Positions 44,287 to 52,657 of a stretch of 64,000 nt of DNA are shown here, piece after piece. Under the pieces are notes generated by a model. That model did not search any database. It was not told where the DNA came from and saw only the letters and a program-made list of their open reading frames with translations. How positions within the stretch are numbered: position 1 is the stretch's first letter; each line of letters starts with the position of its first letter. The translations under genes and the position numbers were made by a program. Origin of the DNA: Planctomycetota bacterium (GTDB lineage Bacteria > Planctomycetota > UBA1135); NCBI GenBank assembly GCA_004295085.1, contig SHNF01000016.1, positions 1-64,000 on the forward strand, written 5' to 3'.

Positions 44287-45507
44287 ATGGACTCGCTGAT
44301 CACGGCCGCGGCGCGTGCGCTCGCGGCGGGTGATCCCCTCGGCGCACTGAACCGGGTCGCCTTGCGCGACGACGCGCCGGCGCTCGCGCTTCGGGGCATC
44401 GCGATGGCGCAGCTCGGCGATCTCGTTCGGGCGAAGGCGCTCCTGCGACGTGCCGCCCGTGCCTTCGGTCCGAAAGAGCCCGTGGCCCGTGCCAGGTGCG
44501 TGGTCGCCGAGGCCGAGGTCGCGCTCGTCGCGCGCGACCTGGGCTGGCCTGCGAAGGCGCTCGACGCAGCGCGGGCGACGCTCGAAGAGCACGGCGACCG
44601 GGTGAACGCCGCGCATGCGCGCTATCTCGAGGTCCGGCGCCTCGTCCTGATCGGGCGTCTCGACGCTGCCGAGCGCAAGCTCGCCGAGTTCGATCCCTCG
44701 CCCCTCCCGCCCGCGTCGAGGGCCGCGCACGAGCTGGTCATCGCGGGAATCGCGATACGGCGCATCCGGACACAGGCGGCGCGCGCGGCGCTCGCTCGGG
44801 CCGAGCGCGCCGCGCGCCGCGCAGGCATCCCGGCGCTGACAGCCGAGGTCGAAGGCGCCTCCCTCGTCCTGAACACGCCCGCGGCGCGCCGGATCGCGCG
44901 TGGCGAGGAGCGACTCCTCCTGCTCGAGGAGGTCGAAGCGCTGCTGGCCTCGAAAGCGCTCGTCGTGGACGCGTGCCGCCATGTCGTGCGTGACGCACGC
45001 ACGGTGGCCTCGCTCGCAAGGCGTCCGGTGTTGTTCACCCTCGCACGCGCGCTGGGCGAAGCGTGGCCGGGAGACGTGCCGAGGGGCACGCTCGTCGCGC
45101 GGGCATTCCGGGCGAAGCACGCCGATGAATCGCACCGCGCGCGGTTGCGAGTCGAAGTCGGGCGCCTTCGCACGGAGCTTCGTCCGCTGGCCGGCGTGAG
45201 TGCGACGAAGCGCGGGTTTGCGCTGGCGCCGCGCCGCGCACGCGAGGTCGTCGTGCTGGCGCCGCCCGTCGAAGAGGAGCATGCGGTGGTGCTCGCCCTC
45301 CTCGCCGACGGCGAGTCGTGGTCGAGCTCGGCCCTGGCGCTTGCGCTCGGAGCCAGCCAGCGCACCGTGCAGCGGGCACTCGACTCGCTGGCGGCAGCGG
45401 GCAAGGTGCAGTCGTCTGGTCGCGCGCGAGCGCGCCGTTGGATGACCCCGCCCGTGCCGGGATTCACGACGACCTTGTTACTCCCCGCTCCACTGCCGAT
45501 GGACTAG
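44287..45507 (+). CDS. Transcriptional regulator with HTH and TPR-like helices
   Basis: 406 aa. The first ~280 residues are Ala/Arg/Leu-rich helical repeats of TPR type. Residues ~275-320 look like an OmpR-like winged helix (RARLRVEVGRLRTELRPL). The C-terminus (340-390) is a second HTH (SSALALALGASQRTVQRALDSL). Divergent from the DUF899-DUF2182 operon across a 58-88-nt spacer, it most likely regulates that operon. Confidence 0.75.
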   Translation: MDSLITAAARALAAGDPLGALNRVALRDDAPALALRGIAMAQLGDLVRAKALLRRAARAFGPKEPVARARCVVAEAEVALVARDLGWPAKALDAARATLEEHGDRVNAAHARYLEVRRLVLIGRLDAAERKLAEFDPSPLPPASRAAHELVIAGIAIRRIRTQAARAALARAERAARRAGIPALTAEVEGASLVLNTPAARRIARGEERLLLLEEVEALLASKALVVDACRHVVRDARTVASLARRPVLFTLARALGEAWPGDVPRGTLVARAFRAKHADESHRARLRVEVGRLRTELRPLAGVSATKRGFALAPRRAREVVVLAPPVEEEHAVVLALLADGESWSSSALALALGASQRTVQRALDSLAAAGKVQSSGRARARRWMTPPVPGFTTTLLLPAPLPMD

Positions 45508-45516
45508 GATGGAAGC

Positions 45517-46185
45517 ATGCTCCGATCAGCGGCCGAAGTCCTCCGTGAGTACGGACCATTTCCGGGTGTCGACCACGTGCATGGGGTCACGTTTGACGGT
45601 CAGCACGTCTGGTTTGCTGCTGGCGACAAGCTGACCGCTTTCGACCCTGCGAGCGGGAAGATTCTGCGCTCGATCGATGTCGCCGCGCATGCAGGAACGG
45701 CCTTCGACGGCCAGCACCTGTTCCAGATCGCCGAGGATCGCATCCAGAAGATCGATCCGAAGACCGGCCGTGTGCTCGCCACGATCCCGGCGCCCGGCGG
45801 CGGGGGCGACTCGGGGCTCGCGTGGGCCGAAGGGACGCTCTGGGTGGGGCAGTATCGGGACCGGAAAATCCATCAAGTCGATCCCGAAACAGGGGCGATT
45901 CTTCGCACCATCGAGTCCAACCGCTTCGTCACCGGGGTCACCTGGGTCGAGGGAGAGCTCTGGCACGGCACCTGGGAAGGTGACGAGAGCGATGTGCGGC
46001 GAGTCGATCCTCGAACGGGAGAGGTCCTGGAGAGGCTCGAGATGCCGCCCGGAGTGGGCGTGTCGGGGCTCGAGTCCGATGGCAGCGATCAGTTCTTCTG
46101 CGGCGGAGGAAGGGGCGGGAAGGTGAGGGCCGTCCGCCGGCCCCGGCGGCGCTCCGGGATCCCCGTCGACACCGCGAGCAAGTAA
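45517..46185 (+). CDS. Glutamine-cyclotransferase-like beta-propeller protein
   Basis: 222-aa propeller with repeated blades: VHGVTFDGQHVWFAAGDKLTAFD, LAWAEGTLWVGQYRDRKIHQVD and GVTWVEGELWHGTW. It resembles stand-alone SMP-30/glutaminyl cyclotransferase-like propellers in the DUF899 neighbourhood. No signal peptide. Function unknown. The start lies 9 nt after the regulator stop. Confidence 0.8.
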   Translation: MLRSAAEVLREYGPFPGVDHVHGVTFDGQHVWFAAGDKLTAFDPASGKILRSIDVAAHAGTAFDGQHLFQIAEDRIQKIDPKTGRVLATIPAPGGGGDSGLAWAEGTLWVGQYRDRKIHQVDPETGAILRTIESNRFVTGVTWVEGELWHGTWEGDESDVRRVDPRTGEVLERLEMPPGVGVSGLESDGSDQFFCGGGRGGKVRAVRRPRRRSGIPVDTASK

Positions 46186-46275
46186 ACGTATCGGCCCTGT
46201 CGATCCTGCCGGAGCCAATTCGTATGGAAGGTGAAGCCGGCATGGTGCCGGCCCGTAGATTCCGGAGGAACACAG

Positions 46276-46401
46276 ATGAAGCAGTACCTGCTCTCCATTG
46301 ATCAGCCCGACGGGCCGATTCCGCCGCCCGAGATGCTAGGGCCGATCATGCAGAAGGTCGAGGCGCTGGCGAAAGGGATGAAGGCCGCCGACGGATACTG
46401 G
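46276..46401 (+). pseudogene. N-terminal fragment of a YCII-related gene
   Basis: The first ~40 codons (KQYLLSIDQPDGPIPPPEML and VEALAKGMKAADG) match the start of YCII proteins, with an AGGAA ribosome site. After GYW the homology stops and the frame runs into Arg-rich sequence, so the catalytic His-Asp core of the domain is missing. Confidence 0.7.
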
Positions 46402-46575
46402 CCCCCTTCAGTGGGTCACGGCACACGCAAGCGCCGGCGCCGCCTCAAGCTAGGGAGCAGGCCGCTTCTGGGGGGTGCTCAGTGGGGCTTTTTACACATT
46501 TGCAGAATGCAACACATTCAAAAACCGACAAATGCATCTACAAATGCAGCGAGCTGACCCACGGAAGGGGGCCAG

Positions 46576-46689
46576 TATCACAAGCTCACGCCATTCATCG
46601 ACCGAACCTACCCGCTGGCCGAGGCCACGGAGGCCATGCGGTACCTGGGAGAGGGTCACGCGCGCGGAAACACTGTCCTCGTGGTGTGA
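46576..46689 (+). pseudogene. C-terminal fragment of a quinone-oxidoreductase-type dehydrogenase
   Basis: 37 codons ending in TGA read FIDRTYPLAEATEAMRYL and EGHARGNTVLVV, the last helix and strand of MDR dehydrogenases (compare the 3' end of the gene at 25867-26901). Everything upstream is missing. Between this and the YCII fragment is an AT-rich stretch (46480-46560) of unknown origin. Confidence 0.75.
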
Positions 46690-46806
46690 GGGCCGAGGCG
46701 ATCAGCGCTTGACGGCTGGCCCCGGGCAGATCGCCACTGGTGGGGCGCCTGTGCCGGTCAGTACAATGCACGCGGCGCTTGATCATCGAACGGAAGGAAA
46801 CCGAAC

Positions 46807-47856
46807 GTGCGCAGCTGGATGCAGAAATCGCAGGATCCGCCGGCGACGCCCGTCAAGCCTGCGATTCCTGGCCGGTCCTATCTCCGGAACAGCCATGACA
46901 CATACGAACGGGAAGCGGATCGCGCCGCAGACCGGGTGATGCACATGCCCGGGCCGCGAGCCGTGAGCCGCGAACAGTCAGGCGGAAGCGGCCGGGCGAT
47001 CCAGGGCGACGACCAGGTCCTATCGGCGCAGCAGAGGTCCTTCTTCGAGCCACGCTTCGGGCATGACTTCAGCCAGGTCCGGATCCATGCCGACGCAAGG
47101 TCCGCTGCCATGGCCGGCGCGTTGCAGGCCGAGGCCTTCACCGTGGGCCGCGACATTTTCTTCGGCGCCGGGAAGCTGCAGCACCGGACCACGGAATCGC
47201 ATCGACTGCTCGCCCATGAGCTGGCCCACGTGGTGCAGCAGTCACACGCCGGACCCGCTCTTCAGCCCAAGCTCACGATCACCGGGAAGGAAGGCGATGT
47301 CGCGCGCGCGATCACCCTGCTGAACTCCGGCCTGGGCAGCTTCTACCACGTCTCCGTGGAGAAGTCGGGCCAAGTCAAGATCGCTCCGATCCGCGCCGCG
47401 CACACGTCCTCGATCAAGGGTCCGACTGCGCAACAGAGAGCGCTGGCGGACCGCCTGTGGGCTGTCACCAACGACCCAAAGGACGTGCTGATGACGGTCA
47501 GCGCCGGCACCAAGACGCTCGGCGGCAGCTATGCCACGGGCGATTTTGACATCGCCGATCTCGAGACTTATGGCGTCGCCGGGCTGATCCACGAGATCGA
47601 AGAGCAATACCAGAAGCAGGTCAAGGGCCTGGCCTTTGGAACGGATACGACAGGGGCGCATGGTGAAGCCATCAAGGCCGAGTCGGAGGTCCGAGGCGCA
47701 AAACGCGGCGCGCAGAAGGTCATATCCTCGACTCGCAACGCCGACGGAACGCTGGATGCCGTCATCGAGATACCGCACACATCCCCCGATGGGACGGTGA
47801 AGACCATGACCATGACGATCAAGAGCAACAACATCGTGTCGGTCACATGGAAGTAG
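46807..47856 (+). CDS. DUF4157 protein with putative C-terminal zincin domain (eCIS-type cargo)
   Basis: 349 aa from GTG with GGAAGGAAA upstream. The DUF4157 domain (about 30-150) includes YEREADRAADRVM, PRFGHDFSQVRIHAD and HELAHVVQQ (137-145), a metallopeptidase-like fold found at the head of toxins loaded into extracellular contractile injection systems. The C-terminal ~190 residues carry HEIEEQ (262-267) with His285 and later Glu residues, suggesting a second zinc protease centre. No secretion signal is seen. Toxin activity is inferred. Confidence 0.8.
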   Translation: MRSWMQKSQDPPATPVKPAIPGRSYLRNSHDTYEREADRAADRVMHMPGPRAVSREQSGGSGRAIQGDDQVLSAQQRSFFEPRFGHDFSQVRIHADARSAAMAGALQAEAFTVGRDIFFGAGKLQHRTTESHRLLAHELAHVVQQSHAGPALQPKLTITGKEGDVARAITLLNSGLGSFYHVSVEKSGQVKIAPIRAAHTSSIKGPTAQQRALADRLWAVTNDPKDVLMTVSAGTKTLGGSYATGDFDIADLETYGVAGLIHEIEEQYQKQVKGLAFGTDTTGAHGEAIKAESEVRGAKRGAQKVISSTRNADGTLDAVIEIPHTSPDGTVKTMTMTIKSNNIVSVTWK

Positions 47857-47918
47857 GACAATCCGATCGTGCGCCTTGCGCTGGTGCGCAAGAGTGCATG
47901 GAGCTGGAGGAGTACGTC

Positions 47919-48287
47919 ATGCGTTCCGCTGACATCGCCGGATGGATCGACGACCTCGACAACGCCGACATCCGCTGGGATGGAACACTCGTGGGGCTGG
48001 TCCCGGCCATCGGCAGTGGCGCGGCGCGCCAGCTGCTTGCCGCAGGCGACGTCGCCGTTCCGCAGCTGATTGCTGCGCTCGAGGACGAGTCCAGGTTCGT
48101 TGCGGCTCACGTGCTGCTCACGCTGCTGTCCGGCGTCGAGTACCACACCGTGCCCTGGAACGGACTCAAGGTCGACATCGCGCCCGATGGCCAGGCGCGG
48201 GTTGATGCAGGCCAGCGCCCTGCATTGGTGCGACGCTGGCGAACCTGGCAGCAGGCGACGCCACGTCCGCGATCGCTCCCGGAGTGA
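47919..48287 (+). CDS. Small HEAT-like protein between two DUF4157 genes
   Basis: 122 aa from an ATG with GGAGGAG 6 nt upstream; an earlier ATG at 47898 is possible. One to two HEAT-like helical pairs are visible (VAVPQLIAALEDESRFVAAHVLLTLL). Lying just after a DUF4157 gene, it could be its chaperone or immunity protein; this is only positional. Confidence 0.6.
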   Translation: MRSADIAGWIDDLDNADIRWDGTLVGLVPAIGSGAARQLLAAGDVAVPQLIAALEDESRFVAAHVLLTLLSGVEYHTVPWNGLKVDIAPDGQARVDAGQRPALVRRWRTWQQATPRPRSLPE

Positions 48288-48371
48288 CGCCACCGCGGCT
48301 ACGGGCGACGGCGGTAATCTGGTAGGCGGTGACGCACTGCGCAGCCCGCGGCGATCCTCTCACCTCGGCTC

Positions 48372-50447
48372 ATGGCAATGAGCTCCATGTTCCGCGCTAG
48401 AGTCGAGCGGATGCCGGCGGCTGCGGCGCAATCCTGCCCGGCCAAGGTGGATGCCGCGCTCGCGAGGCCGCGGAGCGCGCCGGCGGCGACGGGGTTCGAC
48501 CTGCTGGCGACGGCGGAGCGCCAGGAGCGCGCGGCGGATCGGGCGGCGGAGCGGGCCATGGGCATGCCGGCGCCGCCGGCGGGTGCCGTGGGAAGCTCGG
48601 AGGCAGTGCTGCAGCCTCGATCCACCGGCAGCGTCGAGGCGCCGGCGGAAGTGCGCGAGGCGCTGGCAGCGCCCGGCCAGCCGCTGTCGCAGGAGACGCG
48701 CGCCTTCATGGAGCCGCGCTTCGGCCATGATTTCAGCCGGGTCCGCGTCCACGCCGATGAGCGCGCGTCGGAGTCCGCGCGGGCGGTCGGGGCGCGCGCG
48801 TACACGGTCCGCGGCCACATCGTCTTCGACCGGCGCTATTACGGGCCCGGAGGCAATGCGGGGCGGAGACTGCTCGCGCACGAGCTGGAACACGTGGTCC
48901 AGGATGACGGGCCGTCGCCGCCGCTGCTCCGGCGCGGCCTGCAGACCTATATCCAGGCCATGAACCAGAAGCCGCCGGACTGGAAACTGGCAGCGAAGCA
49001 CCTCAACGGCGAGAACCCGAAGACCATCAAGGCGATCCTCGGCAGGCTCCCGGCGCACTACCACGTGGAGCTGCACCGTGGCGCGCTGCCATTCCCCGGC
49101 GTGTGCTCGAACATCGCGCGGTTCACCGAGGCGGCATTCCTGAAGGCGGAGCCGGGCGCCCACAAGCCCGCGAGCGAGGCGTGTCCGCGGGCGGAGGCGG
49201 AGGAGAAGCCGCCGCTCGGCACGGGGCTGTTCGAGCACTCGGTCCTGGTCGAGACCATCATCACGCAGGTCGACGGCCAGATGTTCGCCGAGACCTTCGC
49301 GCTGCTGGACACTCTGACCGCCGCCGAGCTGTCCCGGACCTTGAAGGAATTGAAGCGGGTCGCTCCCGGGGCCACGATGGTGCTGGGCGCCCACTTCGAG
49401 GAGGCCCTGGCCCTTCCCATCAATTGGGAGAGGATCATGGTCGCACTGGACCAGGTGGAGTTCACCGCCAAACAGCGGCACGTGGACAGCTACATGACCT
49501 GCGAGGTCCATCCGTCTTCCTTCGGAGCCGGCGGCGCGCTCACGCTGAACATCACCTACGCCTTGACTCCGGACCGGGCGCTGCTGTTGCGGGCGTCCGA
49601 GATCACGGACGAGGAGCCTTCCGGCGACGAGCTCGCGGCCCAGTCGAAGACGCACGTCGGCACCGCCGGCCTCCTGTTCCCGGCCAAGCTCAACAAGGGG
49701 ACGGTGCCCAAGCTGTGGGCGGCCAAGCAGCGCATCATCCGCGAGATCGAGATCCAGAACTTTACGTTCGTCATCGTGGCCCACGCCGGCGCCGAGGCCG
49801 GACTGGGAGCCGGCCAGATGGCGGCGGGCTTGATCGGAAAGCTCGCGCCCGTGGGCAAGGGACTTGCCCCGTCCGGACGCCAGGCGCGCTGGACCGGCAC
49901 TGGCGGAGCGCGCGCGACCGGCACGACGGCGGCGCCGGGCGGCAGCGGCGTCAAGGCGGCGCCCAGCAAGGCCGTGGCCACCCGGGCCGATGTCCTGGCT
50001 ACGGCCTACCGGGGGTTCCGCGGACGAGCCGGCGGCCTCACCAAGGCGGAACAGGGCGGGTTGGCCAAGGTGCGCGAGTACTTCCGGCTGCCCAAGGCCC
50101 CGACCAAGACCAAGAAGTCCATCGTGGGTCTGCTCAAGATCTACGATCCCGACGTCGAGCCCATTCCGCTCATCAGCCAGAAGGAGGGCGGCCCGGCCGG
50201 TGGCAGCTCGACCGGCAGCGTCCCGCGCGGGCCGGGGACCGGATTCGACCGCTACTCCACCGGCCACATCGAAGGGCACGCCGCGGGCAAGATGAACGAC
50301 CTCAAGGCGCAGCGCGGCGTGCTGCTGATCGAGAAGGACTTCTGCACCCAGTGCAGCAAGAACCTGCCGCAGATGCTCCCCAAGGGCAGCGAACTGGTCG
50401 TCGTGACTCCGGACAGCACCTACATCGTGCGCAGCTCGCAGTTGTAG
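48372..50447 (+). CDS. DUF4157 protein with DddA-like deaminase toxin domain (eCIS-type cargo)
   Basis: 691 aa. The DUF4157 domain (about 40-180) has ERAADRAAERAM, PRFGHDFSRVRVHAD and HELEH (170-174). A long middle region (190-600) is unrecognised. The last 67 residues form an SCP1.201/DddA-like deaminase core: GHIEGHAAGKM supplies His632 and Glu634, and FCTQCSKNLPQMLP supplies Cys658 and Cys661, followed by GSELVVVTPD. In DddA the same residues bind zinc and deaminate cytosine in double-stranded DNA. DNA-damaging cargo is thus the best guess. No injection-system genes are in the window. Confidence 0.85.
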   Translation: MAMSSMFRARVERMPAAAAQSCPAKVDAALARPRSAPAATGFDLLATAERQERAADRAAERAMGMPAPPAGAVGSSEAVLQPRSTGSVEAPAEVREALAAPGQPLSQETRAFMEPRFGHDFSRVRVHADERASESARAVGARAYTVRGHIVFDRRYYGPGGNAGRRLLAHELEHVVQDDGPSPPLLRRGLQTYIQAMNQKPPDWKLAAKHLNGENPKTIKAILGRLPAHYHVELHRGALPFPGVCSNIARFTEAAFLKAEPGAHKPASEACPRAEAEEKPPLGTGLFEHSVLVETIITQVDGQMFAETFALLDTLTAAELSRTLKELKRVAPGATMVLGAHFEEALALPINWERIMVALDQVEFTAKQRHVDSYMTCEVHPSSFGAGGALTLNITYALTPDRALLLRASEITDEEPSGDELAAQSKTHVGTAGLLFPAKLNKGTVPKLWAAKQRIIREIEIQNFTFVIVAHAGAEAGLGAGQMAAGLIGKLAPVGKGLAPSGRQARWTGTGGARATGTTAAPGGSGVKAAPSKAVATRADVLATAYRGFRGRAGGLTKAEQGGLAKVREYFRLPKAPTKTKKSIVGLLKIYDPDVEPIPLISQKEGGPAGGSSTGSVPRGPGTGFDRYSTGHIEGHAAGKMNDLKAQRGVLLIEKDFCTQCSKNLPQMLPKGSELVVVTPDSTYIVRSSQL

Positions 50448-50532
50448 AGCCCTGGCACGTCTCCCGCGTCGTGTCGCGCTCCGGCGGACGTAAAATGCCG
50501 CGTCCCGATCAGACATCGAAGCAGGAGTTGCC

Positions 50533-50928
50533 ATGGGATCCAAGCCCAGGGTCAAGGCCAAGACCATTGACGAGTACCTCGCGGCGTTGAGCGCGGACAA
50601 GCGAGCCGCACTGGAACGGCTGCGAATGGTCATCCGGGAGGCAGCTCCCGGAGCGGAAGAGTGCATCAACTACCAGCTCCCGGCGTTCCGTCTCGACGGA
50701 AAGTGCTTCATCTGGATCGGCGCCGCGGCGAATCACTGCGCCATCTATGGCGCGAACGATGACTTCATGGACCAGCTGAAGGGCTACGACACCAGCAGTG
50801 GCACCATTCGTTTCCCGGTGGACGAGCCGCTGCCGGCGGCCCTCGTGCGCAAGCTGGTGAAGTTGCGGATCGCGAGGAACGCGGCGCCAAAACGGGGCGC
50901 AGCGCGGAAGGCTGCGCGCCGCCGCTGA
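50533..50928 (+). CDS. DUF1801 family protein
   Basis: 131 aa with CAGGAG upstream of the ATG. DUF1801 features are TIDEYLAALSADKRAALERLRMVI, ECINYQLPAFRLDG and FIWIGAAANHCAIYG, then a Lys/Arg-rich tail. It is distinct from the other DUF1801 gene at 34195. Function unknown; no evidence links it to the adjacent toxin. Confidence 0.9.
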   Translation: MGSKPRVKAKTIDEYLAALSADKRAALERLRMVIREAAPGAEECINYQLPAFRLDGKCFIWIGAAANHCAIYGANDDFMDQLKGYDTSSGTIRFPVDEPLPAALVRKLVKLRIARNAAPKRGAARKAARRR

Positions 50929-50945
50929 ACGGCCGCAATCGCTGC

Positions 50946-51869
50946 ATGGACATCCTCCAGGCGATCGGGAGCACGTCGCTGCTGCGGCTGCGGAAGGTCG
51001 TTCCGCGCAATGGCGCGCAGGTCTTCGTGAAGCTCGAGTGGGAGAACCCGACCGGCAGCGTCAAGGACCGGATGGCGCGGGCCGTGATCGAGCGGGCGGA
51101 GGCGGACGGGCGATTGCAGCCCGGAGACACCGTCGTCGAGTACACGGGGGGCAGCACCGGGACATCGCTGGCATTGGTCTGCGCCGCCAAGGGCTACCGG
51201 ATCCGGATCGTCAGCTCGGACGCCTTCAGCCGGGAGAAGCTGGACCACATGGCGGCGCTGGGCGCGGAGCTGACGCTGGTTCCGAGCGAGGGCGGTCTCA
51301 CCACCAGGAAACTGATCCTGGACATGATCGAGGCTGCGCGGGCGTTGAGCCAGGAGCCTCATACCTACTGGACCGACCAGCTCAACAACCAGGACAGCAT
51401 CGTGGGCTACTACGCGCTGGGCGAGGAGATCTGGAGCCAGACGCAAGGAAAGATCGCCGCTTTCGTGCATTGCGTGGGCACGGCGGCTTCTTCGCGCGGG
51501 GTCGCCACCGTGCTGAAGCGCTACAAGCCGGGCATCCGGATCGTCGCCGTCGAGCCGGCGGAGTCGTCGGTGCTGCTCGGAGGTCCGCCAGGGCCGCACA
51601 AGATCGAAGGAGTCGGGATCGGCTACACTCCCCCGCTCTGGGAGCCGGCGCTCGTGGACGAGATCGTAGCGGTCGGAACGGAGGACGCCAAGGACATGGC
51701 GCGGCGGCTCGCGCGGGAGGAGGCCCTGTTCGCCGGGACGTCGTCCGGCGCGAACGTCCTCGCCGCGCTTCAGGTGGCGGAGCGGCTGGGGGCCGGTGCA
51801 AGAGTTGTCACGCTGATGGCCGACTCCGGCCTGAAGTACTTGAGCACCGATGTGCACAGAGGCAGATGA
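50946..51869 (+). CDS. Cysteine synthase family PLP enzyme
   Basis: 307-aa fold-type-II PLP enzyme. The Schiff-base Lys40 is in NPTGSVKDRMA, the phosphate-binding loop is GTAASSRGVA, and the substrate loop is EYTGGSTGTSLA. It is close to O-acetylserine sulfhydrylase or cystathionine beta-synthase-like proteins; the exact substrate cannot be read. It starts 17 nt after the DUF1801 gene. Confidence 0.9.
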   Translation: MDILQAIGSTSLLRLRKVVPRNGAQVFVKLEWENPTGSVKDRMARAVIERAEADGRLQPGDTVVEYTGGSTGTSLALVCAAKGYRIRIVSSDAFSREKLDHMAALGAELTLVPSEGGLTTRKLILDMIEAARALSQEPHTYWTDQLNNQDSIVGYYALGEEIWSQTQGKIAAFVHCVGTAASSRGVATVLKRYKPGIRIVAVEPAESSVLLGGPPGPHKIEGVGIGYTPPLWEPALVDEIVAVGTEDAKDMARRLAREEALFAGTSSGANVLAALQVAERLGAGARVVTLMADSGLKYLSTDVHRGR

Positions 51870-51914
51870 GAACGCCGCGGTCGCAGCCGCAGCACCCTGA
51901 TCGCGCTCCCAGAA

Positions 51915-52169
51915 GTGGAAACGCGCCTGTTCCAGGAACACTACCCGCCGCTGGTTGTCGCCTACCTGGTGGGGGTCGGTGGATGGCTGGCGGCCAGTCG
52001 CTTCCTGCCGCGGCTTCGGCCACGGGCCAGCCCGACGCCTGGAGATGCGTCGCCGAAGTTCAGGATGCGGGCAAGCCCGCCGACGTCACCGGCTATCGCT
52101 GACCCCTCGGCGCCGTCCTGGCCATCCCGTCCCCTGCCGGCCTGGACCGGGCCGGAGCCCAGATCCTAG
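51915..52169 (+). CDS. Possible short membrane protein or gene fragment
   Basis: An 84-codon frame from GTG with one transmembrane-like segment (PPLVVAYLVGVGGWLAASRF) and then Pro/Arg/Ser-rich sequence that looks non-coding. It may be the truncated N-terminus of a membrane protein. The whole 51870-52240 gap holds nothing else I can support. Confidence 0.25.
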   Translation: METRLFQEHYPPLVVAYLVGVGGWLAASRFLPRLRPRASPTPGDASPKFRMRASPPTSPAIADPSAPSWPSRPLPAWTGPEPRS

Positions 52170-52240
52170 GATGCATCCGCGGGCGGCGCCTCCTGGCCCG
52201 CCCTTCGCCGGGGTCCAGGACACGTTCGTGGGAGTCAACG

Positions 52241-52657
52241 ATGAAGATGATGCGCCTGGTGTGCTACTCGCTTGGGGCGACTGCTGCTGCGGTCCTGCTG
52301 GCCGTGCTTGCTGTTGCAGCTCTGGTTCCCGAGCTGCGGCCTCCCTGGGTCGTCGCGGTCCCGGCAGCGTTGTTCGCCCTGGGAGGTTGGCTCCTGTTCT
52401 TCCTGCCGCTCGTCCTCTGGGAGGGGCGTACGGGACGGCGGCTGTCACCATCCCTGCTCATGCTGCTTGGATGCGCAGTCGGGGTCCTGTTTCCCGCCTT
52501 CTTCCTCGTGATCAACGGGTCGTACTTCTGGGAGTGGCATCCCGGTCATCCCATGACCCTGTCACTGCTGGCGGTGCCGGTGGCCGCCGTCGCAGGCTGT
52601 ACCTACGCCTGCTTGCGGAGGCGGTCGTCCGGCGGGTCGCCCGTTCCGCCGGTCTAG
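52241..52657 (+). CDS. Small four-helix membrane protein, unknown
   Basis: 138 aa with about four hydrophobic segments (5-27, 36-58, 71-92, 105-125) and short polar loops. No recognised family. The 3' end overlaps the convergent PLD gene by 4 nt. Confidence 0.65.
   Translation: MKMMRLVCYSLGATAAAVLLAVLAVAALVPELRPPWVVAVPAALFALGGWLLFFLPLVLWEGRTGRRLSPSLLMLLGCAVGVLFPAFFLVINGSYFWEWHPGHPMTLSLLAVPVAAVAGCTYACLRRRSSGGSPVPPV

Noticed and set aside
50533..50928. DUF1801 gene as immunity protein for the deaminase toxin
   Set aside because: DUF1801 proteins occur widely without toxins, and another copy lies at 34195 far from any toxin; only position would support it.
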